NCBI GenBank assembly: GCA_000403215.2
Contig: KE159542.1
Coordinates: 31,960-77,265 of the forward strand
Source: Lachnospiraceae bacterium A4
GTDB lineage: Bacteria > Bacillota > Clostridia > Lachnospirales > Lachnospiraceae
Direction: 5' to 3'
DNA: 45,306 nucleotides
In this document: one piece after another, positions 34,645 through 43,095 of the stretch
How the letters are laid out: the number at the start of each line of letters is the position of its first letter
How positions within the stretch are numbered: the first letter of the stretch is position 1
The notes under the pieces: generated by a model
Told to the model about the DNA's origin: nothing
Database searches by the model: none
Seen by the model: the letters and a program-made list of their open reading frames with translations, nothing else
Translations under genes and position numbers: made by a program

Positions 34645-35502
34645 TCATCCTTCTTTTAACAAGTGTTGATAGACCTCTCTCTTGGAAATCCCCCGGTCCT
34701 TTGCCACCCGCTTCATCGCCTCTTTGCGCTCGATTCCCTGCGCCTCATACTGCGCCATATGCGCCTCAATCGAAATTTCCTGCCAGTTCTGTTCCTGCTC
34801 CCGCCGAAATTCAGAAAGGCTTTTTCCCTCCACCACAAGCACATATTCGCCCCGTGGCGGCTGCGTCTCAAACAGAGCAAGCGCCGTTTCAAGCGTTGTC
34901 GGCGTAATCTCCTCAAACTTCTTTGTCAGCTCTCTGCAAAGGGTCACTCTGCGCTCTCCAAGCGCCTCATACAGCTCAGTGAGCGTGCGCTGCAAGTGAT
35001 GCGGCGCCTCATACAAGATTATCGTTCTGGACTCCTTTTGCAAGTCCTCGAGAACTGCCTTTTTTTCTTTTTTGTCCGCGGGCAGAAATCCCTCAAAGCA
35101 AAACCGTCTCGTACTTAATCCAGATAGTATCAATGCCGTGATACACGCTGCCGCCCCTGGCAGAGAAGTCACCACAATCCCTGCCTCCTGACATTTCTGC
35201 ACAAGCACCTCTCCTGGGTCGGAGACTGCGGGCGTTCCAGCGTCTGTGATCAGCGCCACATTTTTTCCCTGCCTCATCTGCTCGATTAATGCAGCCGCCT
35301 TCTCGACCTTGTTATATTCATGATAGCTCGTCATCGGCGTGTGGATGTCAAAATGATTTAATAACTTGATGCTGTTTCTGGTATCCTCTGCGGCGATTAA
35401 ATCCACCGTCTGCAGCGTTTCCACCACCCGCGGCGTCATATCCTTCAGATTGCCAATTGGCGTCGCGCACAGATACAATTTTCCTGCCATTCCTCTTTCC
35501 AT
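34645..35502 (-). CDS. rsmI: 16S rRNA (cytidine1402-2'-O)-methyltransferase
   Basis: Methylates C1402 of 16S rRNA in the decoding centre. The protein is 285 residues if the first ATG is used, 281 from the internal Met (MAGKLYLCATPIGNLKDMT), which fits the family better. An AAAGGA lies seven bases before the first ATG, so the start is uncertain. Tetrapyrrole-methylase-type SAM sites are present: ATPIGNLKDMTPR at the N-terminus and ITDAGTPAVSDPG in the middle, with LPGAAACITALILSGL after. It follows trmN6 by about 28 bases, as rsmI follows it in the yaaR-holB-ricT run of Bacillus. Confidence 0.93.
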   Translation of the reverse strand: MERGMAGKLYLCATPIGNLKDMTPRVVETLQTVDLIAAEDTRNSIKLLNHFDIHTPMTSYHEYNKVEKAAALIEQMRQGKNVALITDAGTPAVSDPGEVLVQKCQEAGIVVTSLPGAAACITALILSGLSTRRFCFEGFLPADKKEKKAVLEDLQKESRTIILYEAPHHLQRTLTELYEALGERRVTLCRELTKKFEEITPTTLETALALFETQPPRGEYVLVVEGKSLSEFRREQEQNWQEISIEAHMAQYEAQGIERKEAMKRVAKDRGISKREVYQHLLKEG

Positions 35503-35529
35503 CTCCTTGTCCTTTAAAAGCTATACATA

Positions 35530-36267
35530 TCAAAATCCATACGTATCGCGAAGCTCATCGGTATACACATTGGGCGCTTGAAAAATAATTAACGGCTTCT
35601 CCACGGTCATGCGCGGCCTGCCCCCGCGGCAGCCTTCAATTAATACCATATTCGGCTCTTTATCCGCGTAGGGATACACCAGCCGCATTCGCTTAGGTTC
35701 GAGCCTGTACTGCACCATCGCCGTCATAATCTCCGCCAAACGGAACGGTCTGTGAACCATGCAGAACTTTCCACCCGTTTTCAAAAGTTTTGCAGCAGAC
35801 CGGACCACATCTTCCAGCGTGCATAAAATCTCATGGCGCGCAATTGCTTTTGGCGCATCAGGATTTGTCAAGCCATGCTGCCCGATCATATACGGCGGAT
35901 TGCACGTTATGACATCAAAAGAAGCAGCGTCAAAAAACCGTTCTGCTTCCTTCAAATCTCCTGTCACAATATCAATCTTTTTTTCGAGATGGTTCAGTTG
36001 TACACTGCGCCGCGCCATGTCGGCGCTCTCCTCCTGAATCTCGATGGCACAAATCTTAGCAGCCTGCGTCTTTGCCTCGATCAAAATCGGGATAATCCCC
36101 GTGCCCGTGCCCAAATCAAGCACCGCGGCGCCCGGCTTCACCTGCGCGAAGCCGCTCAGCAGTACCGCGTCCATGCCAAAGCAGAATTTCTCAGGATTCT
36201 GGATAATCTGATAACCGTTGCGCTCTAAATCGTCAATCCGCTCATGTTCCTTTAGTTCGATATCCAT
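35530..36267 (-). CDS. trmN6: tRNA1(Val) (adenine37-N6)-methyltransferase-like
   Basis: SAM-dependent methyltransferase of the YfiC/TrmN6 family (YabB in Bacillus), acting on adenine near the anticodon of tRNA. Motif I is VLDLGTGTG (51-57 for the glycine loop), motif IV is NPPY at 123-126, typical of adenine-N6 enzymes. The 245-residue length is normal. AGAGGT precedes the ATG. It lies between ricT and rsmI, 11 bases after ricT, as in the conserved Firmicute order. The exact tRNA substrate is taken from the family. Confidence 0.87.
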   Translation of the reverse strand: MDIELKEHERIDDLERNGYQIIQNPEKFCFGMDAVLLSGFAQVKPGAAVLDLGTGTGIIPILIEAKTQAAKICAIEIQEESADMARRSVQLNHLEKKIDIVTGDLKEAERFFDAASFDVITCNPPYMIGQHGLTNPDAPKAIARHEILCTLEDVVRSAAKLLKTGGKFCMVHRPFRLAEIMTAMVQYRLEPKRMRLVYPYADKEPNMVLIEGCRGGRPRMTVEKPLIIFQAPNVYTDELRDTYGF

Positions 36268-36278
36268 ATACAGACCTC

Positions 36279-37211
36279 TTATACCGTGTCGTCGAGCTTA
36301 GATTTGGCGTCCTGCTTCTCCTGTTTTTCCAGTTTCTCAAGCTCTTTTAATTCCTTGCGCTCCTCGGCGCTCATCACGTCGTTTTTGTCCTTGCGGTGGC
36401 GTCTCTTAAAGCGAAGCTGCTCGACTTTGTACTCATGAATTTCCTTCTCGTCGTTCACCTCAACAATCACCTTGACGAGCTGCCGAAGTACATTGACACT
36501 CTGCACTTCCCCTTTCAGCCCGTCATCAGCAGTCACAAAATCCCCCACATTCGGCAGTTTGCGGTTTAAGTACTCATATGTCTCCTCCTCGTGTTTTAAG
36601 CAGCACATCAGACGGCCGCACACGCCGGAAATCTTCGTTGGATTCAGAGACAGGTTCTGCTCCTTTGCCATCTTAATTGAAACTGGGACAAACTCTGATA
36701 AATGGGAATGACAGCAGAGCGGCCTGCCGCAGATTCCGATTCCGCCAAGAATTTTCGTCTCATCACGCACCCCAATCTGGCGCAGCTCGATTCTAGTCTT
36801 AAACACCGAAGCCAAATCTTTTACCAGCTCTCGAAAATCAATACGGCCGTCTGCCGTAAAATAAAACAGCACTTTATTATTGTCAAACGTATACTCCGCA
36901 TCAATCAGCTTCATCTCAAGATTATGCTTCTTAATCTTCTCCAGACAAATCTTAAACGCATCTTTCTCCTTCTGTTTATTGGCAGCCTCCTGCTCGATAT
37001 CGCGAGCCGTCGCCACGCGCAGCACAGGTTTTAAGGGTGAAACCACCCTGTCCTCCTCAATCTCTTTGGGATCGCCCACCACAGTGCCATACTCAATGCC
37101 GCGCGCTGTCTCCACAATCACATGCGCGCCGCGCTTTATATCAAAATCCACCGGGTCAAAGAAATAAATCTTGCCCGCTGTCCGAAATCTCACGCCAATT
37201 ACTTTTATCAT
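36279..37211 (-). CDS. ricT: PSP1-domain regulator RicT (YaaT)
   Basis: Protein of the RicA-RicF-RicT complex, which in Bacillus promotes mRNA processing by RNase Y and sporulation phosphorelay activity. Of its 310 residues, the PSP1 domain covers about 60-145, and the Cys-rich signature comprises C161, C166 and C167 (ICGRPLCCHSHL) and C198, C203 and C204 (VCGRLMCC), which in Bacillus help bind [4Fe-4S] clusters. The C-terminal tail is long, charged and Lys-rich. A ribosome-binding site precedes the ATG. It is in the holB-ricT-trmN6-rsmI run. Confidence 0.92.
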   Translation of the reverse strand: MIKVIGVRFRTAGKIYFFDPVDFDIKRGAHVIVETARGIEYGTVVGDPKEIEEDRVVSPLKPVLRVATARDIEQEAANKQKEKDAFKICLEKIKKHNLEMKLIDAEYTFDNNKVLFYFTADGRIDFRELVKDLASVFKTRIELRQIGVRDETKILGGIGICGRPLCCHSHLSEFVPVSIKMAKEQNLSLNPTKISGVCGRLMCCLKHEEETYEYLNRKLPNVGDFVTADDGLKGEVQSVNVLRQLVKVIVEVNDEKEIHEYKVEQLRFKRRHRKDKNDVMSAEERKELKELEKLEKQEKQDAKSKLDDTV

Positions 37212-37249
37212 AGAATCTATCTACCTCACTTTACTTCATCGTTGCACGA

Positions 37250-38332
37250 TCAGCCCGCCTTCATATCCAGAAACATCAGTTCCATTGTCAGGTCAAAATT
37301 GACGTTCGCCGCAATCCTGCTGCGCGCCCTGCCGATGGCATGGATAATCTTCTCGATCGCATCATAACTGTAGTATCCCGCCGCGCTTGCCAGCGCTGTC
37401 ATATCTTCCTTGAAAATAATAGGACACTTGCTGTCAAAAGCCCCGCACGCCTTATATAATAACACATCCCGATACCAGATAAAACACAAATCCAAATAAT
37501 CATTCGTGTCAAATTTTTCCTCAGAAATCTTTTTTACTTCGGCGGCGATCTGGTTGATTTCCAGCTCCGAAATATGCTTCAAAAGTCCGAGCACAGAAGA
37601 CTTCATATGATCAAATACCTCATTGGAGGCAAGCTCTATTGCACGCCCTACATTGCCTCTCGCAAAAGAGGCGCAAATAGATGCCCTGTAATCAGGTATC
37701 TCGACCTTCTGCATCAGATACTTCTTAATCAGATCTTCCGGCACCGGCTTTATATTCAGTACGACACAGCGGCTTAAAATCGTTTGCAGCATCGCCTCAG
37801 CCCTCGTCGCAAGCAGCAAAATCACTGCGTATGCCGGCGGCTCCTCCAATGTTTTCAAGAGCGCATTCTGCGCCTGCACATTCATTTTCTCAGCCTCATC
37901 AATAATATAAATCTTATACTCTCCGCTGTACGGCTTGATGTCAATATCCCCATTTACCTGCTGTCTGATATTGTCCACCGAAATCACATTGGGCTTCTCA
38001 TGCGTCACATAGATAATATCAGGGTGATTGCCATTCACCGCCTGCTTGCAGGCTCTGCACTGGTTACAGGGCGGCGGTCCCTGATATTGCGCCGGCGCGT
38101 CAAACAGCGTCTCCTGATGCGCGGTAGGCGCCTTGCCCGCCTCACATTGAAGCGCACGCGCAAAAATATCCGCAATCATTCGCTTTCCAGACAGCTTTTC
38201 TCCCTGTATCAGATAGGCATGTGAGATTTTATTGTGCTTTATGGCATTCTGCAAATTGTCCGTGAGCTGTGCCAGTCCCACCACATCACTCCATGTCACA
38301 TATCCCGGTTCTGTATTCCTACTCGTTTCCAT
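37250..38332 (-). CDS. holB: DNA polymerase III delta' subunit
   Basis: Clamp-loader subunit. The 360-residue protein has the AAA+ fold with a Walker A-like GEKLSGKRM at about 44-52 that lacks the final Ser/Thr, as expected for the non-hydrolysing delta' subunit. Zinc-binding cysteines C63, C89, C92 and C95 are in place (CNQCRACKQ), and YKIYIIDEAEKMNVQAQNAL and LKTLEEPP follow. The start behind GAGAGGG gives METSRNTEPGYVTWSD. It lies 38 bases upstream of ricT, in the conserved order. Confidence 0.9.
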   Translation of the reverse strand: METSRNTEPGYVTWSDVVGLAQLTDNLQNAIKHNKISHAYLIQGEKLSGKRMIADIFARALQCEAGKAPTAHQETLFDAPAQYQGPPPCNQCRACKQAVNGNHPDIIYVTHEKPNVISVDNIRQQVNGDIDIKPYSGEYKIYIIDEAEKMNVQAQNALLKTLEEPPAYAVILLLATRAEAMLQTILSRCVVLNIKPVPEDLIKKYLMQKVEIPDYRASICASFARGNVGRAIELASNEVFDHMKSSVLGLLKHISELEINQIAAEVKKISEEKFDTNDYLDLCFIWYRDVLLYKACGAFDSKCPIIFKEDMTALASAAGYYSYDAIEKIIHAIGRARSRIAANVNFDLTMELMFLDMKAG

Positions 38333-38342
38333 AACTGCCCTC

Positions 38343-39053
38343 TCAGGTGTTCGTGCTTACATTGTCCCAATCATCTGCACCATCTGCATCAATCAGCCAG
38401 TTCAGTCCGCAGTGCCTCTCGTACACTACATCCGGGTCCAGCCCCGCCGGCGCCTCCTCCTCATGAATCCGTGCATCTACACACGCCCAGTCATAGCGAA
38501 AAATCAAGTCTGCCTCGTCCAATATTTCAGAAATATTTCTCAGGCTCACCTTCTCCATAAATTCCTCCATACTGTCACAGTCTGCGACAGCATTGATGGC
38601 AAATTCACAGTCACACGCCTCCGAAGGATAATCTAATTGTGTTACAATGCCAAGCGCCCACAATAAAACCCAGTATGCCTCATATTTCCATGTCATACTG
38701 GCAAAATCCTGACTGTTGCACTTTCCTTTAAAAATTTTCCTCTCCTTATGTGTAAGCTCTTCCTCCAGACCAAATTCTTCTAATTTTTCACCAAAAAATT
38801 TCCGGCTCTTCTTAAAATTTCCCGGCGCCCCCGCCGCGTCACATGCTACCTGAATCGCAAGCAGGCAAGTGACCGCCCGCCGCGCAATCTCCTCCGCCGT
38901 CCTCACCCTGACTGCATCAGCCGTCTCAATTGTCGGAAGATGCTGTATATAAGGTACGTTGTGCGCTTTCAAGATCTCGATGGAACGTTTTTTTCTCATC
39001 TGCGCTTCTTTCAGATCATATTGGCTGTCGCCACCCCCGGTTACAAGTTCCAT
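38343..39053 (-). CDS. DUF4272 domain protein
   Basis: Function unknown. The protein is about 236 residues from the ATG at 39053, which has GGAGGG four bases upstream; a Met at residue 19 of this product (MRKKRSIEILKAH) is an alternative start. DUF4272 features are KRSIEILKAHNVPYIQHLPT, and WKYEAYWVLLWALG. The fold is helical and soluble. It stands between yaaR and holB and ends only ten bases before holB, a place where other Firmicutes normally have no gene, so it was probably inserted into the operon. Confidence 0.75.
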   Translation of the reverse strand: MELVTGGGDSQYDLKEAQMRKKRSIEILKAHNVPYIQHLPTIETADAVRVRTAEEIARRAVTCLLAIQVACDAAGAPGNFKKSRKFFGEKLEEFGLEEELTHKERKIFKGKCNSQDFASMTWKYEAYWVLLWALGIVTQLDYPSEACDCEFAINAVADCDSMEEFMEKVSLRNISEILDEADLIFRYDWACVDARIHEEEAPAGLDPDVVYERHCGLNWLIDADGADDWDNVSTNT

Positions 39054-39120
39054 ACTACCCTCCATGTCGCGGCTCTGCCGCGGCTCAATCGTGGAATCTC
39101 AACTATGCTATCGTGCCCAA

Positions 39121-39561
39121 TCATGCTAAAATATCCAGTAAAAGCCCCCGAATCTCGTCTACTTTAGCAAGTATCGCAATCTTATCACACTCATCGCTCA
39201 CAAGAGCCTGCGCCAGCTCATCGAGCTTCTCATCGACAAGCCGAATAATGCCGTACACCCTGTGCCGCCCGCGCCTGTCCAGAAAATTTTCCCGCGAAAA
39301 CTTATGCGAACGGTTCACAATCTCATTCATAAAATCTTTGATCAGCGTCCGATAGCGCCGCATATCCCGCACGTCCATGCGCTTCACAATCTTGTCGCCC
39401 TGCATCACGATTTCCTGCATCATCAGATTCAGCCGCTCAGCAAGCCCCTCCTCCTCAATGTTGCTCGCCAGCATAAATTTAAAGGTATCATCTGTCGGCT
39501 GTGGTGCCTGTGTCTGCTGCACAGGCGCTGTCTGCTGTACTTCATTGATCTTAAAATCCAT
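39121..39561 (-). CDS. yaaR: YaaR family protein (DUF327)
   Basis: Small acidic protein of 146 residues of unknown function, conserved just upstream of holB in Firmicutes. After a Gln/Thr/Pro-rich N-terminus, a helical domain begins around residue 28 and contains [20 protein letters not shown] and [20 protein letters not shown], typical of YaaR. AGGGGG precedes the ATG. The DUF4272 gene follows after about 67 bases. Confidence 0.85.
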   Translation of the reverse strand: MDFKINEVQQTAPVQQTQAPQPTDDTFKFMLASNIEEEGLAERLNLMMQEIVMQGDKIVKRMDVRDMRRYRTLIKDFMNEIVNRSHKFSRENFLDRRGRHRVYGIIRLVDEKLDELAQALVSDECDKIAILAKVDEIRGLLLDILA

Positions 39562-39617
39562 CTATATACCCCCTGAACATTACCTGTTCCCTTATAATCA
39601 CTTTCGCGGCTTACTTC

Positions 39618-39646
39618 CTTTGCACGGGTCTGGGTCTGTGCATAAA
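39618..39646. repeat. Dispersed short repeat, copy 2
   Basis: CTTTGCACGGGTCTG, then an extra GGTCTG, then TGCATAAA: the same motif as at 28251-28273 with a 6-base internal duplication. It lies in the 93-base gap between the guanylate-kinase-like gene and yaaR. Confidence 0.5.
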
Positions 39647-39654
39647 AAGGGCTT

Positions 39655-40248
39655 TTACGCCCCCCGAAACGACAATATATACGCCGTGATTTCAGACAGA
39701 CAGGCTTTCAAGTCCTGATTCAAAAAGCATCTGGTAATCCCTGCCTCCTCAAGATTTTTCGCAGAAAAGTCCTTCGCGTCCGCAAGAAACCGCCTGCACA
39801 TCTCCTCATATTTGGGTTCGGGCTGGTCCTTCTCACGGCGCAGTGCACGCGTCAACCGCTCCCCGTCGTCCAAGTCAATGTAAATTGGAACCACTTTATC
39901 CTGTCCAAAATAATCTCTTATCTTCACATAGGACTCCAGTGTTCCAATGACCAGATAGTCAAAGCTCTCCAAATCAATCTGGTTATCCTTTGCCATAAAG
40001 TAATGCCATATGCCATGGACAGTGTCATAGGAACGGCTCTCTATAATCCTGCCCTCTTTTTGCAGACACGCCATCTTCTCTGCCGATGTAAAATGATACT
40101 CCACGCCCTCCCGCTCCCCTGCGCGGATTGGGCGTGTCGTATACAAAACAATACGCTTTAAACGAAGCGTTGAAGTTCTTAAAAGTTTTTTATAGATTGT
40201 ATCCTTGCCCGATGAACTTTTTCCAACAATGCAAAAAACTTTTCCCAT
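39655..40248 (-). CDS. Guanylate kinase-like protein
   Basis: P-loop nucleotide kinase family protein of 197 residues. The Walker A motif is GKSSSGKDT at 9-17, and TTRPIRAGEREGVEYHFTS is the GMP-binding segment of guanylate kinases. The C-terminal lid region includes RALRREKDQPEPKYEEMCRR. It is more divergent than the usual housekeeping Gmk. Its start overlaps the pyruvate kinase stop by one base (TAATG), indicating translational coupling. It occupies the place held by the thymidylate kinase gene tmk upstream of yaaR in Bacillus. Activity on GMP is likely but not certain. Confidence 0.78.
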   Translation of the reverse strand: MGKVFCIVGKSSSGKDTIYKKLLRTSTLRLKRIVLYTTRPIRAGEREGVEYHFTSAEKMACLQKEGRIIESRSYDTVHGIWHYFMAKDNQIDLESFDYLVIGTLESYVKIRDYFGQDKVVPIYIDLDDGERLTRALRREKDQPEPKYEEMCRRFLADAKDFSAKNLEEAGITRCFLNQDLKACLSEITAYILSFRGA

Positions 40249-41666
40249 TAAACCTCTACCACACGAACCATGTTCGTATTTCCAGCAACGCCTAGCGGAA
40301 CGCCTGCGGTGATGACAACCTTGTCCCCATAATTGACCAGACCCGCGTCAACGCTTGCTTTGACTGCCGCATGAAACAGCTTTTCTGTATCGTCCTCTTT
40401 TTCGATCAACAGCGGACTGACACCAAACATCATTGCCATCTGGCGGTACACAGTCTCGTCCACCGCGCAGCCAATCACCATACAGCCCGGCTGATACTTT
40501 GAAATCATTCCCGCCGTAAAGCCAGACATTGTTACCGTAATAATCGCCTTTGCGTCCAAATCCATCGCTGTCGTACAACATGCATGGCAGATTGCCGTTG
40601 TCACTTCTTCATTGTTCACCCAGTTATGGCTTCTCTTGCGCAGCCTGTCTGCATAGCAAATCTCCTGCTCGGTGCGCTCTGCGATTCTGCTCATGGTTTT
40701 CACTGCCTCGATTGGATAAGCGCCCGCAGCACTCTCTCCGCTCAGCATGATTGCAGACGTGCCATCATAAATTGCGTTTGCAACGTCCGTCGTCTCTGCC
40801 CTGGTGGGTCTGGGATTTTTAATCATAGACTCCAGCATTTGTGTGGCAGTAATGACAATTTTTCCTTTTTGTAGTGCCTTGCGAATCATCTTCTTCTGTA
40901 GAATGGGCACCTCCTCAAGCGGAATCTCAACACCCATATCTCCTCTTGCCACCATAATACCATCTGATACGTCAAGGATTTCATCGAGGTTGTCAATTCC
41001 CTGCATATTCTCAATCTTAGAGATTACTTTCATTCTGCCATGATGCTCATTGATAATCTCTTTGACCGCCCGAACATCATCTGCACATCTCACAAATGAT
41101 GCCGCAATATAATCATATCCCATTTTTACGCCAAAAATAATATCGTCCCTGTCCACATCACTGATATACGGCATGGACAAGATCGCTCCCGGCACATTGA
41201 TTCCCTTATGGTTTGAGACCGTTCCGCCGTTAATAACCTCACAGACAATATCCGTATCTTCAATCGCCTTAATCGTCAGCTCAATCAAACCATCATCAAT
41301 CAGAATGCTTCTTCCAACCTCAACGTCATTTTTTAGATTCTTGTATGTGATGGTTGCGCGCTCAGCCGTACCCATGATCTCCTCCGTCGTCAGCCGAAAC
41401 GTTGCACCAGCCTCCAAGAAAGCCTTTCCCCCATCGAAATCACGAAGCCGGATTTCTGGTCCTTTGGTATCCTGCATCATAGCAAGAGGCAGGCCCAGCT
41501 CCTTAGCCGCCTTCTTTGCACGACTGATCTTCATCTCATGCTCCGCATGGTCCCCATGTGAGAAATTAAAACGCGCCACATTCATCCCCGCAAGAAGCAG
41601 TTCTTTTAATTTTTCTTCTGTCTGCGATACTGGTCCTATTGTACAAACAATCTTCGTTTTTCTCAT
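40248..41666 (-). CDS. pyk: Pyruvate kinase
   Basis: Final step of glycolysis: phosphoenolpyruvate plus ADP to pyruvate plus ATP. The ATG at 41666 (MRKTKIVCTIGPVSQ) is chosen; an AAAGGA is ten bases upstream and the extra 14 residues of the longer frame do not fit the family. The 472-residue length is standard, without the PEP-utiliser extension of Bacillus. Conserved segments are RFNFSHGDH, MVARGDMGVEIP and ATQMLESMI (substrate and metal binding). It is coupled by a one-base overlap to the guanylate-kinase-like gene. Confidence 0.95.
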   Translation of the reverse strand: MRKTKIVCTIGPVSQTEEKLKELLLAGMNVARFNFSHGDHAEHEMKISRAKKAAKELGLPLAMMQDTKGPEIRLRDFDGGKAFLEAGATFRLTTEEIMGTAERATITYKNLKNDVEVGRSILIDDGLIELTIKAIEDTDIVCEVINGGTVSNHKGINVPGAILSMPYISDVDRDDIIFGVKMGYDYIAASFVRCADDVRAVKEIINEHHGRMKVISKIENMQGIDNLDEILDVSDGIMVARGDMGVEIPLEEVPILQKKMIRKALQKGKIVITATQMLESMIKNPRPTRAETTDVANAIYDGTSAIMLSGESAAGAYPIEAVKTMSRIAERTEQEICYADRLRKRSHNWVNNEEVTTAICHACCTTAMDLDAKAIITVTMSGFTAGMISKYQPGCMVIGCAVDETVYRQMAMMFGVSPLLIEKEDDTEKLFHAAVKASVDAGLVNYGDKVVITAGVPLGVAGNTNMVRVVEV

Positions 41667-41707
41667 GAAATCAACATCCTTTCTGAACGAAATATTCATA
41701 TATTTCA

Positions 41708-42223
41708 TTATGCAATCTTATGACTGGATACATTTGCAACTGCATATTTTTTCTTTTTACCATTGTGGATTCTGCCCCTGTGAATGTACAATGTCTCCAT
41801 CAATGAGCAGAATTTATCCGCTGAAGTCACAATCCACGCTTCCCTGCACATTGGCGGAATCACCGTGAGCGGCCACATGTGTTTGATAATAATATCCCTC
41901 TGTCTCGCTGTCAGATTATATTCCTTCTGCGCATTCTGCAAAGACCTTGATGGATGAAAAAAGCCATGCAGCCTGTGTGGATTGAGCGCATCACTTTTAT
42001 GCCAGTCATACAGAAAATAATCATGAAGCAGTGCGCCCCGAACCAAATCTCTTGTATTGCATCGAATCTTGAGCTTATCCCGGATATAGAGACTCGCCTT
42101 TGCTACATTGATTGAATGCTCTCGCACCGACATATTTCCATGTTGTATATATGCCTTCGTGCTCTTAAAATTTTCTGACTCAAAAATATCATTTGCATAT
42201 TTTCTTAATTCATACTCATACAT
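41708..42223 (-). CDS. HD domain phosphohydrolase-like protein
   Basis: Metal-dependent HD-type protein of 171 residues, substrate unknown. Metal-ligand motifs are VREHSINVAKASLY (first His), LLHDYFLYDW (His-Asp), IKHMWPLT and TSADKFCSLMETLYI (last Asp). GGGGAG lies seven bases before the ATG. It is the first gene of the minus-strand run with pyk, 41 bases from it. Confidence 0.8.
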   Translation of the reverse strand: MYEYELRKYANDIFESENFKSTKAYIQHGNMSVREHSINVAKASLYIRDKLKIRCNTRDLVRGALLHDYFLYDWHKSDALNPHRLHGFFHPSRSLQNAQKEYNLTARQRDIIIKHMWPLTVIPPMCREAWIVTSADKFCSLMETLYIHRGRIHNGKKKKYAVANVSSHKIA

Positions 42224-42332
42224 TCGTTTTCTCCCCTAATTCACTTTTCATTGCTTTGATCAGAGCAATTGAAAATTGCCCTACCAGCATATTGGTCCAT
42301 CTGATACAATCATCACAAATTTACCAACTTAC

Positions 42333-42343
42333 ATTCTATCATA
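42333..42343 (-). promoter_or_regulatory. Possible promoter of the HD-pyk run
   Basis: On the minus strand TGATAGAAT is an extended -10 element (hexamer 42333-42338), about 110 bases upstream of the HD gene start. No good -35 is seen. Confidence 0.3.
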
Positions 42344-42420
42344 TATCCGTCTAAGAAAAAAGGTGCTTCATAAATTTTTATAAAAAGAATAAATAACAAT
42401 TAAGAATAAATAAAGAAAAA

Positions 42421-42437
42421 ACACGCCTTTAGCGTGC
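42421..42437 (-). terminator. Terminator of the rRNA-tRNA operon
   Basis: On the minus strand GCACGC pairs with GCGTGT around TAAAG (one G-T pair) and is followed by TTTTTTC. It lies 33 bases downstream of tRNA-Phe. Confidence 0.75.
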
Positions 42438-42469
42438 CTGCATCATCAAATACTGTTTGGTTTTATAAA

Positions 42470-42542
<73 letters not shown>

Positions 42543-42547
42543 AGAAA

Positions 42548-42621
42548 TAGCGGGGATAGGATTTGAACCTATGACCTTCGGGTTATGAGCCCGACGAGCT
42601 TCCAGACTGCTCCACCCCGCG
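42548..42621 (-). tRNA. tRNA-fMet initiator (CAT)
   Basis: Acceptor CGCGGGG/CCCCGC with C1 facing T72 unpaired, and three G-C pairs in the anticodon stem (GGG/CCC) around CTCATAA. Both mark it as the initiator. CCA is not encoded. Confidence 0.92.
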
Positions 42622-42667
42622 TCAATATTTAATATAGTATTCCCATAAAGAAATTATGATATCTAAA

Positions 42668-42749
42668 TGGGTGGAGAAGGATTCGAACCTTCGAAGGCGG
42701 TGCCAACAGATTTACAGTCTGCCCCCTTTGGCCACTCGGGAATCCACCC
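42668..42749 (-). tRNA. tRNA-Tyr (GTA)
   Basis: Acceptor GGGTGGA/TCCACCC, anticodon loop CTGTAAA and the long variable arm expected of bacterial tRNA-Tyr (82 bases). CCA is not encoded. Confidence 0.93.
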
Positions 42750-42753
42750 ATAA

Positions 42754-42826
42754 AGCCGATGATCGGACTCGAACCGATAACCTGCTGATTACAAATCAGC
42801 TGCTCTGCCAATTGAGCCACATCGGC
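42754..42826 (-). tRNA. tRNA-Thr (TGT)
   Basis: Acceptor GCCGATG/CATCGGC, discriminator T, anticodon loop TTTGTAA with anticodon TGT. CCA is not encoded. Confidence 0.93.
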
Positions 42827-42832
42827 ATATAA

Positions 42833-42905
42833 TGGGACCTATAGGGCTCGAACCTATGACCCTCTGCTTGTAAGGCAGATGCTCTCCCAGCTGAGCTAAG
42901 ATCCC
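42833..42905 (-). tRNA. tRNA-Val (TAC)
   Basis: Acceptor GGGATCT pairing with AGGTCCC (one G-T), anticodon loop CTTACAA. CCA is not encoded. Confidence 0.93.
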
Positions 42906-42929
42906 ATATACGTGAAATAATTCACTTAA

Positions 42930-43003
42930 CGACCCCGATCGGACTCGAACCGACGACCTCCGCCGTGACAGGGCGGCGCTCTAACCAACTGAGCCACGAG
43001 GCC
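42930..43003 (-). tRNA. tRNA-Asp (GTC)
   Basis: Acceptor GGCCTCG/CGGGGTC with two G-T pairs, anticodon loop CTGTCAC, discriminator G. First tRNA after 23S rRNA, about 93 bases from it. Confidence 0.94.
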
Positions 43004-43095
43004 AAGTATTCCCTCAAAACCGAACACAAAAATTTATTTCTTAACTACCATTTCATTCATCCATTCTTTTCCAACATCTTCTTCCCATACCTCTC

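Noticed and set aside
42237-42420. Possible 5S rRNA downstream of the tRNA cluster
   Set aside because: The stretch is AT-rich, lies beyond the terminator and lacks any 5S-like sequence.
42629-42820. 63-residue minus-strand frame
   Set aside because: It runs through the tRNA-Tyr and tRNA-Thr genes.
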